Shown: piece after piece, positions 50,492 through 61,282 of the stretch
Position numbering within the stretch: the first letter of the stretch is position 1
Layout: each line of letters opens with the position of its first letter
Origin: Globisporangium splendens
Taxonomy: Eukaryota > Oomycota > Peronosporomycetes > Pythiales > Pythiaceae
Length of the DNA stretch: 64,000 bases
Assembly (NCBI GenBank): GCA_006386115.1
Contig: VFIW01000004.1
Location: forward strand, 868,001-932,000
Direction of reading: 5' to 3'
Notes under the pieces: model-generated
The model's input: the letters and a program-made list of their open reading frames with translations, nothing else
Told to the model about the DNA's origin: nothing
Database searches by the model: none
Made by a program: the position numbers and the translations under genes

Positions 50492-52963
50492 CTATTTTCT
50501 TTTGCTACTTGACGAGGTTGCAACGAATGGAGCGAACAGCTTGAGGACATGCTGGAGCTCCTGCTCTTGGCTCGACGACGACAGCAATTGCTGCAAATAC
50601 GGCGACGACGTGAGCTGGGATACGGTCTGCACGGCCTGAGAGACTAACAGCGTCTTGTTCGTTCGCTGGCAGTGCGTGAGATACGCTAGCAGCTGATGCA
50701 GAACCTGCATCACACATCGGAATGCCGTCACCTGGCTTTGACCAGCCTCGCGTGGTAATGCGACGAAAAACGTGAGCACATTGTCGAGTAGCGCATTGAA
50801 GCGGCCGAGTTGGTACGTGGCGAAATGATACCAGATCGCTTGGTTGTGCTGTGCTGCGCTTTCAGGGATCGCGACCAACGGGATCTGCTTCGATTCGGAC
50901 GCGAATTGGGCTGTGATCTCATCCACCAGGGCAGTTAGTGCGTGCTTGCAGTGCTGGGTGTACCCGTATTTGCTTATTTCTTCCAACAAAGCGCCAATAC
51001 TGTGGCTGTGAAGCGAGGAGCACGGGTCAAAGTACGAGGTCACCGCGGCAAGGACCTTCCCCAGCACTACGTCTCGAACCATAGATACAACAGGGCCATC
51101 GTCATTGTCTGTGCTTGCTTCCGAGGCACCACGGACGTGCTGTCGCAAGATCTGAAACCACTCAAAGCTGTCAAAGCCCCAGGCTTTGGCATTGCTCTTG
51201 GACAACTGCGAGGCACTCAGTGGATCCCAAAAGAGCAACTCGGCGCGTACGTACGGGGCGTACAACTTCTCCAGCGCAACGTCACAATAGCAGTTCTTGT
51301 ACACCTCAGGGAACTTGGAGCGCCATTCCTGGAACCGTCCGTAGACATGCTGAAGCGAGTTCATGTCGTCAACGGCATCTGCAAACACGTCGAGCACGTC
51401 GTCTTGCTTGATCACAGGCATCGTATCGGTAAATCCTCGTTGAAACTTTTCGAAAGCGTCCTTCTGGTCAGGCTGGCTGTCTATACTGTTGACGTCAAAG
51501 ATCTGCAGCCCTCTGACATCAGCGTGCGCGATGACGCCATGCGCAACCAGCTCCTCTATGCGTTCTCGTGCATCGCGTCTCTCGCTGTCACGGATGCGAC
51601 CGATACTCGCTACCCGCATCTTTGCGAGTTCCTTCTCGTTATCCTCGATCTCGGGTATCTTTTCGCGCAGACAGAAACTGAGCCCTTTCACGTAATCTTC
51701 AACGACCTGGAAATATTCAAACTCCTCGCTGCTGGTCAACAGCTCTTGGCGCTGTTTCTCGAGCGTTTCCTCGATCAAGGACACTTCGGTATCGATGCGC
51801 GCGAGTTCGCGTTCTGCGCGGTCATTCTCGAACGAAGCAGCGTCCAGCGACGTCTGCAGCTTCGTGAGCACATCCGAGAGCGACCCAAAGGGTACTTTCT
51901 TGCGTGTTGGGTATGTTTTATCGCTGCTCGTCTTCGTCTTCTCTGAGTCTGGGACTGGCGTGTGGTGTCCTCCGCGGCGCATGAGCTCTTCTTCCCATTG
52001 TCGGCTCTGATCTTTCTCTTCCTCGTCGTCCTCCCCATCAATCTCATCCATCGGTTCATCGACTTCAGTGGTCTTCGAGAACTTGGGTCCACTGGAAGGC
52101 ACACCAAAAGTGACGCGATTACGCTTTTTCCGGCTCTGCATCATCTTCGAGCGCAACGGAATAAACTCTTCTTCGTCCCCGTTCTTCTGCTCTTCTTCCT
52201 CATCTTCTACTTGAACGTCACGCTCTTCCATGACGATCGTAGCGCCATCCAGGTCAGTCATGTCGATATCCATTGCCTCTGCAGCCATTGTCCCAGTCGA
52301 CGGGGCATTGGCGTGCTGCTCGTCTCTCTCTAATGCGCTTCGCAGTAGCACGTTCTGCTCCTTCCGCAGAGCATCAAGCATCTCACACGTGTACGAGTTC
52401 TTGGTCTCCTGCACTTCAGCTTGCTCCTCATGCAGCACTGGTGCCGCTGTCATTAAATTCGGCCGGATCTTGATTTTCTTGTGACGATCGTGGCTCGAGG
52501 CTGTATCTCCTTCATCATCTTCAAAGCTCAGCGACCCTAGTGACGTATTCGCCGCAACACTTGAGCTTCCCAGCGTTTTCTTTTTGGTGGTCTTGGTGCT
52601 GCTGAACGTCATCGCGTGCTTGGATTTGCCGCGCTTGGCGCGATTCCGCATACGCTCAAGCACTGCATCCTCACCTCCCTTACCACCTCCGTCTGCTCCT
52701 CCTGCTTCTTCACCATTGTCAAGACTACCGCCGTTCCCATTCGCTGCGTCATCGTCTGGTTGCTGGAAGCGCGTGGTCGTTGACTCATTGTCCTGGCGGT
52801 TTGCGGAGACCGCAGCAGAAGCGGTTGCCACGTCGCTATCGCGCTCAGCGCCGTCTACTGAAGAAGCAGTAGGTGCAGCGTGCTGCTGCGGCTCGTCGTC
52901 CGCGTCGACCTCCTTGCGCTTGCGCGTCGCGCCGCTGCTCTTCTTGGTCTTGCTGCGGAACAT
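50492..52963 (-). CDS. GCFC/PAXBP1-type spliceosome-associated protein
   Basis: An intronless ORF of 823 residues from the ATG at 52963 (MFRSKTKKSSGATRKRK). An in-frame ATG 35 codons further upstream gives an unlikely leader. The basic start, acidic disordered region, IKIRPNL motif and the C-terminal half with WRSKFPEVYKNCYCDVALEK, then LYAPYVRAELLFWDPL, match the GC-rich sequence DNA-binding factor domain. The family includes PAXBP1/GCFC2 and plant ILP1. These were once thought to bind DNA and are now linked to intron lariat spliceosome handling. A coiled segment (residues of about 360-420) precedes the domain. The gene is divergent from the GBP-like gene, with about 350 bases between start codons. 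Confidence 0.85.
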   Translation of the reverse strand: MFRSKTKKSSGATRKRKEVDADDEPQQHAAPTASSVDGAERDSDVATASAAVSANRQDNESTTTRFQQPDDDAANGNGGSLDNGEEAGGADGGGKGGEDAVLERMRNRAKRGKSKHAMTFSSTKTTKKKTLGSSSVAANTSLGSLSFEDDEGDTASSHDRHKKIKIRPNLMTAAPVLHEEQAEVQETKNSYTCEMLDALRKEQNVLLRSALERDEQHANAPSTGTMAAEAMDIDMTDLDGATIVMEERDVQVEDEEEEQKNGDEEEFIPLRSKMMQSRKKRNRVTFGVPSSGPKFSKTTEVDEPMDEIDGEDDEEEKDQSRQWEEELMRRGGHHTPVPDSEKTKTSSDKTYPTRKKVPFGSLSDVLTKLQTSLDAASFENDRAERELARIDTEVSLIEETLEKQRQELLTSSEEFEYFQVVEDYVKGLSFCLREKIPEIEDNEKELAKMRVASIGRIRDSERRDARERIEELVAHGVIAHADVRGLQIFDVNSIDSQPDQKDAFEKFQRGFTDTMPVIKQDDVLDVFADAVDDMNSLQHVYGRFQEWRSKFPEVYKNCYCDVALEKLYAPYVRAELLFWDPLSASQLSKSNAKAWGFDSFEWFQILRQHVRGASEASTDNDDGPVVSMVRDVVLGKVLAAVTSYFDPCSSLHSHSIGALLEEISKYGYTQHCKHALTALVDEITAQFASESKQIPLVAIPESAAQHNQAIWYHFATYQLGRFNALLDNVLTFFVALPREAGQSQVTAFRCVMQVLHQLLAYLTHCQRTNKTLLVSQAVQTVSQLTSSPYLQQLLSSSSQEQELQHVLKLFAPFVATSSSSKRK

Positions 52964-53313
52964 TTTCGATCCCGTAGTGTTGGTGCTTGCGCGATGGAAA
53001 ATAGTACCCCCTCCCCACTGACTCAAATAATGCCTCCCCATACTACATTGTGATTGGTTGAAAACCATCTTTTCTCTTCAGTTATCGGCTGACATAACAA
53101 CTATCTGCCAATTTACGTCTATTAAAGAGAGTTGAAATTATCGTCATAATTTCAATACACTTGCCTCTGGTCTATGTGAGAAATAAACAGGGTTTTTGTT
53201 GAACTGAGTGATTTTAGCCAATGAATGGCCGGTTTTATTTTTGAAGGTGCCAAGAATATCAGTGCCGCGCGCTTTTTCTCTCATTGCGGAATCCAAAGCA
53301 AGAAGCCATCAGC
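52964..53313. promoter_or_regulatory. Short shared divergent promoter between GCFC-type and GBP-like genes
   Basis: The two start codons lie 350 bases apart on opposite strands, so both promoters must sit here. TCATT at 53281-53285, 29 bases before the GBP-like ATG and after a T/C-rich run, resembles the oomycete initiator core (TCATTYY). The region around 53090-53200 is AT-rich. Confidence 0.5.
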
Positions 53314-56300
53314 ATGGACAGCCTCAAGAGCATGTTCTTCGGCAGCAAGCCCGCGGGGCGGCCGGTGCGTCTCTCTCCACAGTGTCTCCATGTCTCGTCT
53401 CTCACTCTAATGCTCCTGTGCATGTGTATCTATATTCCTTCATTATTTGCGCTTGCAGGCCGTGAAATGGCTGGGCATGGGGCCAAGCGACGGCCGCAAC
53501 GGCCACACGAACAGCGACCACATGTTCGTCTCGCAGGAGGCCGCGACCGAGGTGCTGCAACCGCTGGGCGACGAGCAGATCAACCTGATCTCGATCTTTG
53601 GCGCCGCGCGCCAGGGCAAGTCGTTCCTCATGAACCTCCTCGCAGATCAGCAGGATCTGTTCAAGATCTCGAATTTAAGGGAACCGTGCACGCAGGGCGT
53701 GGATCTCTCGGGCCACTTCATCCCGTTGAGCACGTTCAGCGCGCTCAATGGGTGTCCGCAAGTGACCGCAAAGCATAGCAAGCTGATCCAGATTGGGTTC
53801 GTCGACGCCGAAGGACAGGGCGATCGCGATATCACATGTACGTTTGTGCATTACATAAATGTGATAGCAGCGTTTTTGCCATAGCAAAGACTAATGCCGA
53901 TCTCATGTTTTTCGTATATTGTATGACACAGACGATTCGCGTTTGGTGTCTCCGGTTTTGCTCTCGTCAAAGACTGTGATCTTTAACTGGAAAGACAGTC
54001 TCCAGGCAGATCGCATGCTCAACCTGCTCGCTGTGCTTGCGCGAGCAGCTCAGGGCGTTGAGTTGGCTGATGGTGACAGCAACAAAGTGTTTGGCCACCT
54101 GCACATGTAAGTGTGTGAATTTCCGTTTTTGGTTCGTCTCCAATGACGCTAATGACCCTACTTGCTCTGTTCTATTGCCAGTATTTTCCGCGATTGGAGT
54201 TTCGTGGACTCAACTCCGGAGCAAGTGTACAACGATCTGTTCCAGAAGGAGAAAGGCCGCAGTGAGGAAGTGAATGTGCGCAACTTGGCGCGCACGAACC
54301 TCGTGGACGCGTTCGAGTCGATCAACATCTGGTTGTTCCCTGCACCCGTCGCGAACACGTCGAACCTGAAGGACAAGATCCGATTTGACCAGCTGCAGCG
54401 CCCTTTCCAGGACAAGTTGCGCGAGCTCCGGAAGTGCCTGTCGAGCCAACTGCAGACGCCGATGATGTTCAATCGCCAGCCACTGACGGCGCGCTTGCTT
54501 TCGCAGATCATGCCAGCGCTGGTGGACACGCTCAACAGCGACCAGGTCATCATGCCGGAATCTATCTACTCGTCCATGGTGCGTGCCGAAGCGAAAGTCA
54601 TCAAGGACGAGTGCGAAAAGTCCATTTCGACATACTGTGAAGCCGCTGGTGTGGAAGAAGTCATGTCGTCGTCGAAATTTGAAGAGATCTTGCGCAAGGA
54701 CATCGATTTCATGATCTCAGAGGCGTACGAATCCATGGGATCGGCGCCCGTATCTGTGCGCAAAGAGATGGAAGCTGCTCTGAAAAAGTTCGCCAACAAG
54801 GAAATCCGCATCGCGTTGCACGCGAACAACGAGAAACTTGCCGAACGGCTGTCGAAAGAAGTCGATGAGATCTTCGCGACGCTGAAGCAAGAATGTGTGG
54901 TCATTGAGCAAAGTTTGATCCCCATGCGTAGCGAAACGTTGACGAAAAAGTGCTCGGAGCTTTTGAACCGAGAGCTGCGTCGCCTCGACGCGCTTCCTGC
55001 TGGGTCGCAGGGCAAACGTGGTGTCGAAGTCGAGGGCCAGCGCATCAAACAGCATGCGAGTATCTTGTTTGAACGACTGGAGGTTGTGAACGAAAAGGCG
55101 ATCCAGAAATCCAACGCGATTATCGTGGAACGTGTTCGCAACGCAAAAGCCGAGATGACCACTGACGCGCGCGCCATCATCGACAAGAAGTTTGCCGTCA
55201 AGCGTCCAGTGACCATCGCAGCCCTGCAGGCAGAGCTGGAAGACATTTATCTGAAGCTATCTCGTCAGATCATCAAGGATGCTGGTGTCTCGAGTACGCT
55301 CATCACTATGGATTACCAGGGTGAGCTTGAATCCCACAAAGCGCATCTGGCGGAAGAGCTCAATCGACGCTACCTGATGGAGATGCGCCAGATCTTGAAT
55401 GAAGTGGGCTATGCAGGCCGTGAAGATTTGCAGAAGGAGGTGGCGTTTCGTCTAGACGGGAAGCTCCCATTACCGGAAAGCAATATTAAAGCAGCGATCG
55501 ATGCGGCGGTTGAGCAAGTGAAGCGGTCCGTGGCGGGTCAATTGCAAGGCTGGACGGTGCTGAAGACGGATATCTCGGCCAGAGGGACTGAAATCGAGAA
55601 GCTGGGCGATGTGGTACGTGCATCCCGCTGTGTTTACTATGCGTTTCTCGCTTGCTGCTGGATGTCATTGATCCTCCTTTGAACCTGTCATTGTTGTTGT
55701 TATAGTTGACAGAAGAATATCTTCGTCGCAATGCCGATCTTGAAAAAGAAGAGTATGCGAAAAAAGAGAGTCAATTGTACGAAGAATTGCGTGCACAACT
55801 GACGGAAGCGTTCACTCGTGAAGTGACCTCTGCAGGCTTTCCAACGACCGATGACAAGATTGATTCCGTGTTTTTCAAGCATCTGCAAACGCTGGTTGCA
55901 AAGTTTTTATCCTTTGCGACTAGCAACTCGACGTACGCGCCAAAGTCACTGAGAGAACGATTGACTCAAGATTGCAAACCTGCGATCGAGAACCAAAAGC
56001 AGCTGAATCGACTTGCTATTGAGAAGAAGCAGGCATTGGAAGCTGTGGAAAAGGAACGCCAACTGCGCGAAAAAGAGAGCCATGCAGCGCAAAAGAAGGA
56101 TGCCCAGATTTCAAGTGAGACAACACTGTGTTTGTCTTTGACATCACCGTCAGTTGTCCGTAACGACATCGTGTGCTGACTTTTGTTTGTGTATATTTTG
56201 TATGGCTAGAACTCAAAACCTACGTCGAAAAATCGCTTGGGGAGAAGGACAGCGAATCAAAGCGCCTTCGCGATGATTTGCGCTTGCAAGCTGAAAAGGC

Positions 56301-57133
56301 TCGCTTGCTTGAGCAGCAAGTAGAAGAGATGAAGCGAAAAGCAGAGCAAGCAGAGGTAGAACGAAAAGAACTCGAGCGCCGAGCAAAAGAGGAGCAACTT
56401 CGTGAAGAAAAAGCGCGACAAGAAGAATCTTATCATCTAAAAAAGCAGCTCGAGGAGATGAAAATCAAGGCAGCGGAAATGGAAAATCAAAAAGCAGCGC
56501 TGGAATTGCGATCTCAGCAAGAGGCTTTGAAAAGAGAAGAAGCACGACAGATGAAATTGCAGCTGGAAGAAATGAAGCTGAAGGCAGCGGCGATGGAGGT
56601 TGAAAAGCACGAGTTGGAACTTCGTGCCTTGGAAGAAGCAGCCAAGCGAGAAGAGGCAGTCCAAGCTGCTCGAGCGGCGGCTGATGCTGCCGCACTGTCT
56701 GCACGAGCTGCTCTTGAAGCTGCAGCAAAAGAGGTGACGCCAATCAAGATCGCTGTGAAAGATGAAGCAGGTTCAAAGCGCAAGCTATCCAACGGTGACA
56801 GACTCGAGCACAACCATGAAGACGACGACGTCGACATGGAAGCGGATTCTCCCCCACGTTCTCCTGGTACGTATTGCAAGCTGATGTTGCCATATATATA
56901 TATATATGACAATGTATTGATGATGTGCTGTCTGTTCTTGTGAAACGATAGGTAAATCGCCTCCAGCCGAGCGAAAGAAGAGACGTGGGCCAACCAAGAC
57001 CAAGGCGAAAACTAGTCCGGATAAAGGCCCAAAGATGACGTTGGCGGAAGCGCGTAAAGCTGCTCAAGAAGAAGTCGAGCGTCGCATTCAAGCACGAGCC
57101 AAAACGTTGGAGGCGTCGAAGAAGAAGCATTAG
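53314..57133 (+). CDS. GBP-like large GTPase with long coiled coil and basic tail (7 exons)
   Basis: The exons are 53314-53364, 53459-53837, 53932-54106, 54182-55613, 55706-56114, 56210-56866 and 56952-57133, in phase, giving 1,094 residues. The P-loop is FGAARQGKSFLMNLL, switch II is FVDAEGQGD (GBPs usually have DTEG or DSEG), and IFRDWSF supplies the Arg-Asp guanine-specificity motif of the GB1/RHD3 group. Long helices follow, then a Lys/Glu-rich coiled coil from about residue 800 (RLLEQQVEEMKRKAEQAEVE and on), an acidic patch and a basic tail (KKRRGPTKTKAK). GBPs hydrolyse GTP and oligomerise on membranes. Without a visible lipid anchor, and with a basic tail, the location here is uncertain. 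The length exceeds animal GBPs (about 590). Confidence 0.88.
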
Positions 57134-57275
57134 GGACGAAGAGCATTTTCTCCTCTTCAACGTACGAGCCTTTCAGAAGTGGGGCGCATGGATTAAGTGT
57201 GCCAAAGACAAATCTTTCAGAGAGTAAGTACGACAACATGTATTGTGTGCATATCTAGGGCGTGCTGATCTTCTT
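57134..57275. other. Convergent 3' gap between the GBP-like and MFS genes
   Basis: Only about 140 bases separate the two stop codons, so the 3' UTRs are short or overlap. No gene. Confidence 0.4.
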
Positions 57276-58702
57276 TTATGCAACTCCGTCGATTTTTCTC
57301 TGACCGTCAGAGACCGGCGTCCCGTATCCATTCAAATGGAGCTCCTCGTTCGCGACAAGAGTTGCACCCTCTTTGTTCGGGGCACCATTGCTGTGGCTGC
57401 GTGGAGGACTCTGGCCAGTGTACTTGCGCGCGACAGTGGCGAAAATCGCAGCAAAGACTAAGGAGCAGGGGAAGATGCCAAAGCCCGCGACTTTCCACAT
57501 CGCACGCGCACCGTAGTGGTCGTAAATGTACCCGCCGACAAGCGTGCCAGCGCCGCTGCCCAGCCCCTTTTGCAAGGCAGTCAAGACTCCGATCATCGTG
57601 CCTTCTGTGCCTTCAGGAGCCGACTGATAGACGTAGTTGGTGAACGCAGCCCAGAGAAGCCCGAAGGTCAATCCATGGAGCACCTCGATGGGTAAGGCCG
57701 CCCACGGGTGCTGCACAAACACGTATACGATCAAGCGGATGCCGTACGCGATCAGGCTCGCGATGACGCACATTGGCGTTCCGAAGTGCGTGATGATGCG
57801 GTTGGCATTGAAAAAAAGCGGAAGCTCGGAGATCGTTTGGACGGCGATGATGACGCCGACGAGGTTCGCGTCGTTGTTGGAGAGATTGAACAGGTACAGG
57901 AACAAGAAATTGTCGATGAGTCCGCCCATGATACCCGCAAGCAGCACGATCACGAAGAGCACGATCAGATCCCGTTGCGTGAGGATGAGCAGCAGACTCT
58001 GGAGGAAATTACCCTTGCTGTGCGTCACCTTTCGCTGGATGGACGGAATGTACCTGACGAGAAGGAAGAGTGAAATGCAGGACAGTGCGAGCACCATGTT
58101 GAAGCACCAAGCGATGCCGGCGGCGGCCGCGAGCACTCCTGCAGCGTAACCACCAGCGCCCCACCCGATCGCGCCGTAGAGACGTTGCTTGCCGTAGTCG
58201 CCGCCCACATGGACGAGCAGTGCCATCGAAGTCTGGTCGAGCAAGGACATGGTCGGTTGTGTCTGGAAGTTTGCGAGAAACACCATGACGCACATAAACT
58301 CGAAGGACGTGACGAAGCGGATGGAGAACATGAGCAGAGCCGCAGACACGAGGCAGATGATGTGGATGAGCTTCTGGTTGTGCAGGATATCGGCCGCTGC
58401 ACCCCAGATCGGCGGTCCCAGGATCGCACAAATGCACGGAATCGAGAGCAGGACGCCGATCTGGAGCTTCGTGAAGTGCTTCGTGACATCAAAGTAAATC
58501 TACAGAGCAAGAGCACAAAGTCACACACGAAGAGGTTAAGCAAGAGTCTTTACACATGCTATCGCAGTCGAGGCAAACACGCAAGGCAACGCACCGGGAG
58601 ATACGTTTGCGTGGAGAACGCCGCGTAGTGGATCAGGAAGAGCAGCTTGAGCGGCACGAGCGCCTTGGACTCGCCGCCATCGATGAGGAACCCGAGGCGC
58701 AT
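57276..58702 (-). CDS. MFS transporter, MFSD6/LacY-like type (2 exons)
   Basis: Exon 1 is 58702-58595 (MRLGFLIDGGESKALVPLKL to STQTYLP) and exon 2 is 58499-57276, giving 443 residues with about 12 hydrophobic segments. KLLFLIHYAAFSTQTYLP followed by IGVLLSIPCICAILGPPIWG is the start pattern of the MFS_1-like (LacY/RafB/MFSD6) group, and GKQRLYGAIGWGAGGY is its usual signature between helices 4 and 5. PLFFNANRIITHFG marks the second half. The substrate is unknown: relatives include sugar and nucleoside carriers. The tail after the last helix is polar. Confidence 0.87.
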
Positions 58703-59590
58703 GATGGTAGCAATGGCGTTGGCGTGAGGACAGACAGCAGCAGGAAGAGAGAAGCACGCTCGTGTGACTGGCAGAAGGGGAATTGGAAAGTGGTGGCAGC
58801 GGGCGTCAAGAGGTCGAAGGAGAAACCAGCGGATTGGCTGCGCGTTTGAGCATTGCGCGCATGCGATGATGGGCATCGGCCAGTGCCTGTTTCTGACCAC
58901 TGCAACTGCATCCGGAACCGTTTGACTCGTAATCATGCTTTTCAACAGTATGGCATTGGTGCACCAGGAACCTCCAACAGGTATACTTTAGATAGTTATA
59001 CCCTCTTAAATATGACTTTCTAATATGGTGGATCATACAAAGCACTACAAATGACTAAGAATTGGTAGTAACTTTATATATTGATAATGGTAATACCTTC
59101 TGAAACATGCAGCCTGTGGCATTTAATGAAGAAAAGATGCTGAGATGTTTAGAGCATGCAAGTGCTGTTTCGGACTGGGGAGAACACAAACGCCCCTTCT
59201 GCTATTTCGAAAGGGGCGGTCAGCTCCTGTAAACCAAAGCAACAATACTTTGAAACTGCACCATTTGACTGAAAAGTGGCTTTTGTGGAGTTTTAGGGAT
59301 GTTGGAGCCCCATTTGAGCGAAACCAGATGGCTGCTGGTTCTTTTTCAGTTCCTGAATCGGCTCGAAAGTGGAGGTGGATACAGTCACTATTGTTGTACT
59401 GACATAGTCACTAAGACGGGGGAGAAAGTACACACACGAAATGGGTTCGAAAATAAGATATGTGGGCGGCACTTTCTCGCGAGTTGAGGCATGCAGTGCA
59501 GCAGCAAGTTCATGTGCCCAGTGCTCATGAGTCTGTCAGTACAGCTCCTCCTCTTTGACACGCAAAAGAGCACTTTAGAGAAGCAGCGCC
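58703..59590. other. Divergent intergenic region, nothing recognised
   Basis: About 890 bases between the MFS transporter and the next plus-strand gene. ORFs are short. It should contain both promoters. The stretch 58980-59100 is AT-rich. Confidence 0.4.
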
Positions 59591-60947
59591 ATGCAGCGAT
59601 CTATGCGCCAAAGCGTCCGAGCTCCGCAGTTCTCGATGCAACAGCGAGAACAGCAAGATGTGCTGCCCATGGAGCTCTACAGGAATGCTCGCAGTGGAGC
59701 AATCGAGCGGCACAGCCAGCGGCAGCAACAGCGGAGCAGTCGAGACGAATTGCACGAGACAAAAGTGACAGAAGAGGATGAAGATCCACCATCACCACGG
59801 AACCAAGCACGAGTACGCCTCATCGAGCGTATGCGTACGGAGAAAAACCGCGTCGTACAACGCTGCCTTGTGGCATGCCGCCTCACTGAGCCATCGAGAG
59901 ATTTGCTCTTCAATCAGAAAAAGAAGGACTTCGCAGCAGCGATCGAGCGTTTGCAGACCACGAAGCAGACGATTCAGCAGTTCACAATCCAAGTTCAAAG
60001 TGAGTTGACTCTCTTCATTGCATCCACCAACGCATATAACCTCGTTTCTCATTACTACTGAGTCTACTGCCAACACACAGGGCTTGTGGGAGCTGTTACT
60101 AGTTTTGCAGGAGATGCATCGTCCAACGTACAAGCCTCTGGACAGACAACCTCATCCAACCCGACCTTCCTCCAGGTATCCCAGCAAATCGAAGAAGCAG
60201 CATACCTCTTTGCAGTAAGTCTTTTGTATAAACGATAAGTTGGTGCGCGCACCAAGTACGCTGCATAACCTTCTTACGTATTGGTTAGGATGAAGTGCAT
60301 GAGACCATTATAGCGAAGGTCAATGCGCGCATTGTGGTGCTTGAGAAGATGCACATGTCGATCATCGAGCGAGGCAACTTGCAGCTGGATGTTGATTACG
60401 CCAAGCGCAAGGTCTGTGGTGGTATAATTGGCGTGATCGTACGGACGTGCTATGTAGACGACTCAACTCGTTGTAACCATGGATATGTGATGTAGCTCAC
60501 AATCGCGCACCAAAAACGCGATGTCAACCAGATCGCCGAACGAAAGCACGCGGTGAGAATAAACACATAGCTTTGCTTCAGGCAGAACCTCCACTTTCTA
60601 ACTGAACTGCATGCTTTGGTCAGCTCCAAGTCGCGCAAAAGCATTGCGCCATCGCCACCAAAGCCATCACCGAGCAACTCCAGCATGTCGATGCGAACCA
60701 GCAACCAGAGATCAAGGAGCTGCTCACTCAGGTGCGTACTTGATGCGCTGGCGCATATATAGCCTTTCACCAATTGAATGGCCTGGTGTGACAACCTGCA
60801 CCTAATTCTGAAATTTGCACGTTGTAGTTTTCGCAGTTGCTCATGGATTTCTTCCAGACTGGCGACGCATTGCTGGCGCAGCAGTCATCGTTGCGCAGCG
60901 TCGCTGCACCAATTGCCGCCGGCCAAGGAGCAGAAGAAGCAGAATAG
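59591..60947 (+). CDS. Coiled-coil protein of unknown function (6 exons)
   Basis: The exons are 59591-59999, 60081-60214, 60289-60411, 60496-60552, 60624-60731 and 60828-60947, all closing in phase, giving 316 residues. The N-terminus is Gln/Arg/Ser-rich and probably disordered (MQRSMRQSVRAPQFSMQQRE). The rest is helical with heptads: DFAAAIERLQTTKQTIQQFT, DEVHETIIAKVNARIVVLEK, then LQVAQKHCAIATKAITEQLQ. It ends with FSQLLMDFFQTGDALLAQQ and an acidic tip. I recognise no family. The many short exons split a single continuous coiled coil. An earlier start is possible but not supported. Confidence 0.7.
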
Positions 60948-61282
60948 CTGTGTCAATCGGCAGCCAATGGCAGCGTCTGCAGCAGCGCAATCCGCACGCG
61001 CCATGATCCGATGAGTCAACGTTGACACTTGATGTGCCAAGCGAGACTTTCGTTCAGTCTCACCCAAAGTTTCCGGCGACCATCACTCTACGCCACCGTG
61101 ATTGGCTCGTTTGGTAGCGCTCTTTTTATCCAATTAACAATCGAAACAATTTCCACCAATCAGCGCGCGAAACGCACATTCAATCTGCTGATTTGTGGAT
61201 TGGTAAAAATTTGGCTCCGCCCACTCTATACAGAAGAAGAATCTTTCTCTCATTCTCTTGTCATAACGGAAACCACGTAGTG
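60948..61282. other. Intergenic region upstream of the paladin-like gene
   Basis: About 335 bases holding the 3' UTR of the coiled-coil gene and the promoter of the next gene. CTCTATACAG near 61224 is TATA-like. No coding signal. Confidence 0.4.
61250..61256 (+). promoter_or_regulatory. Oomycete-type initiator (TCATTCT)
   Basis: TCATTCT in a T/C-rich run, 33 bases before the ATG at 61283, fits the oomycete initiator consensus TCATTYY. It is placed where a short 5' UTR would be expected. Confidence 0.45.

Noticed and set aside
50942..51946. 334-codon plus-strand ORF antisense to the GCFC-type gene
   Set aside because: Antisense shadow of a well-supported 823-residue protein. No conserved motif and no promoter-like context.
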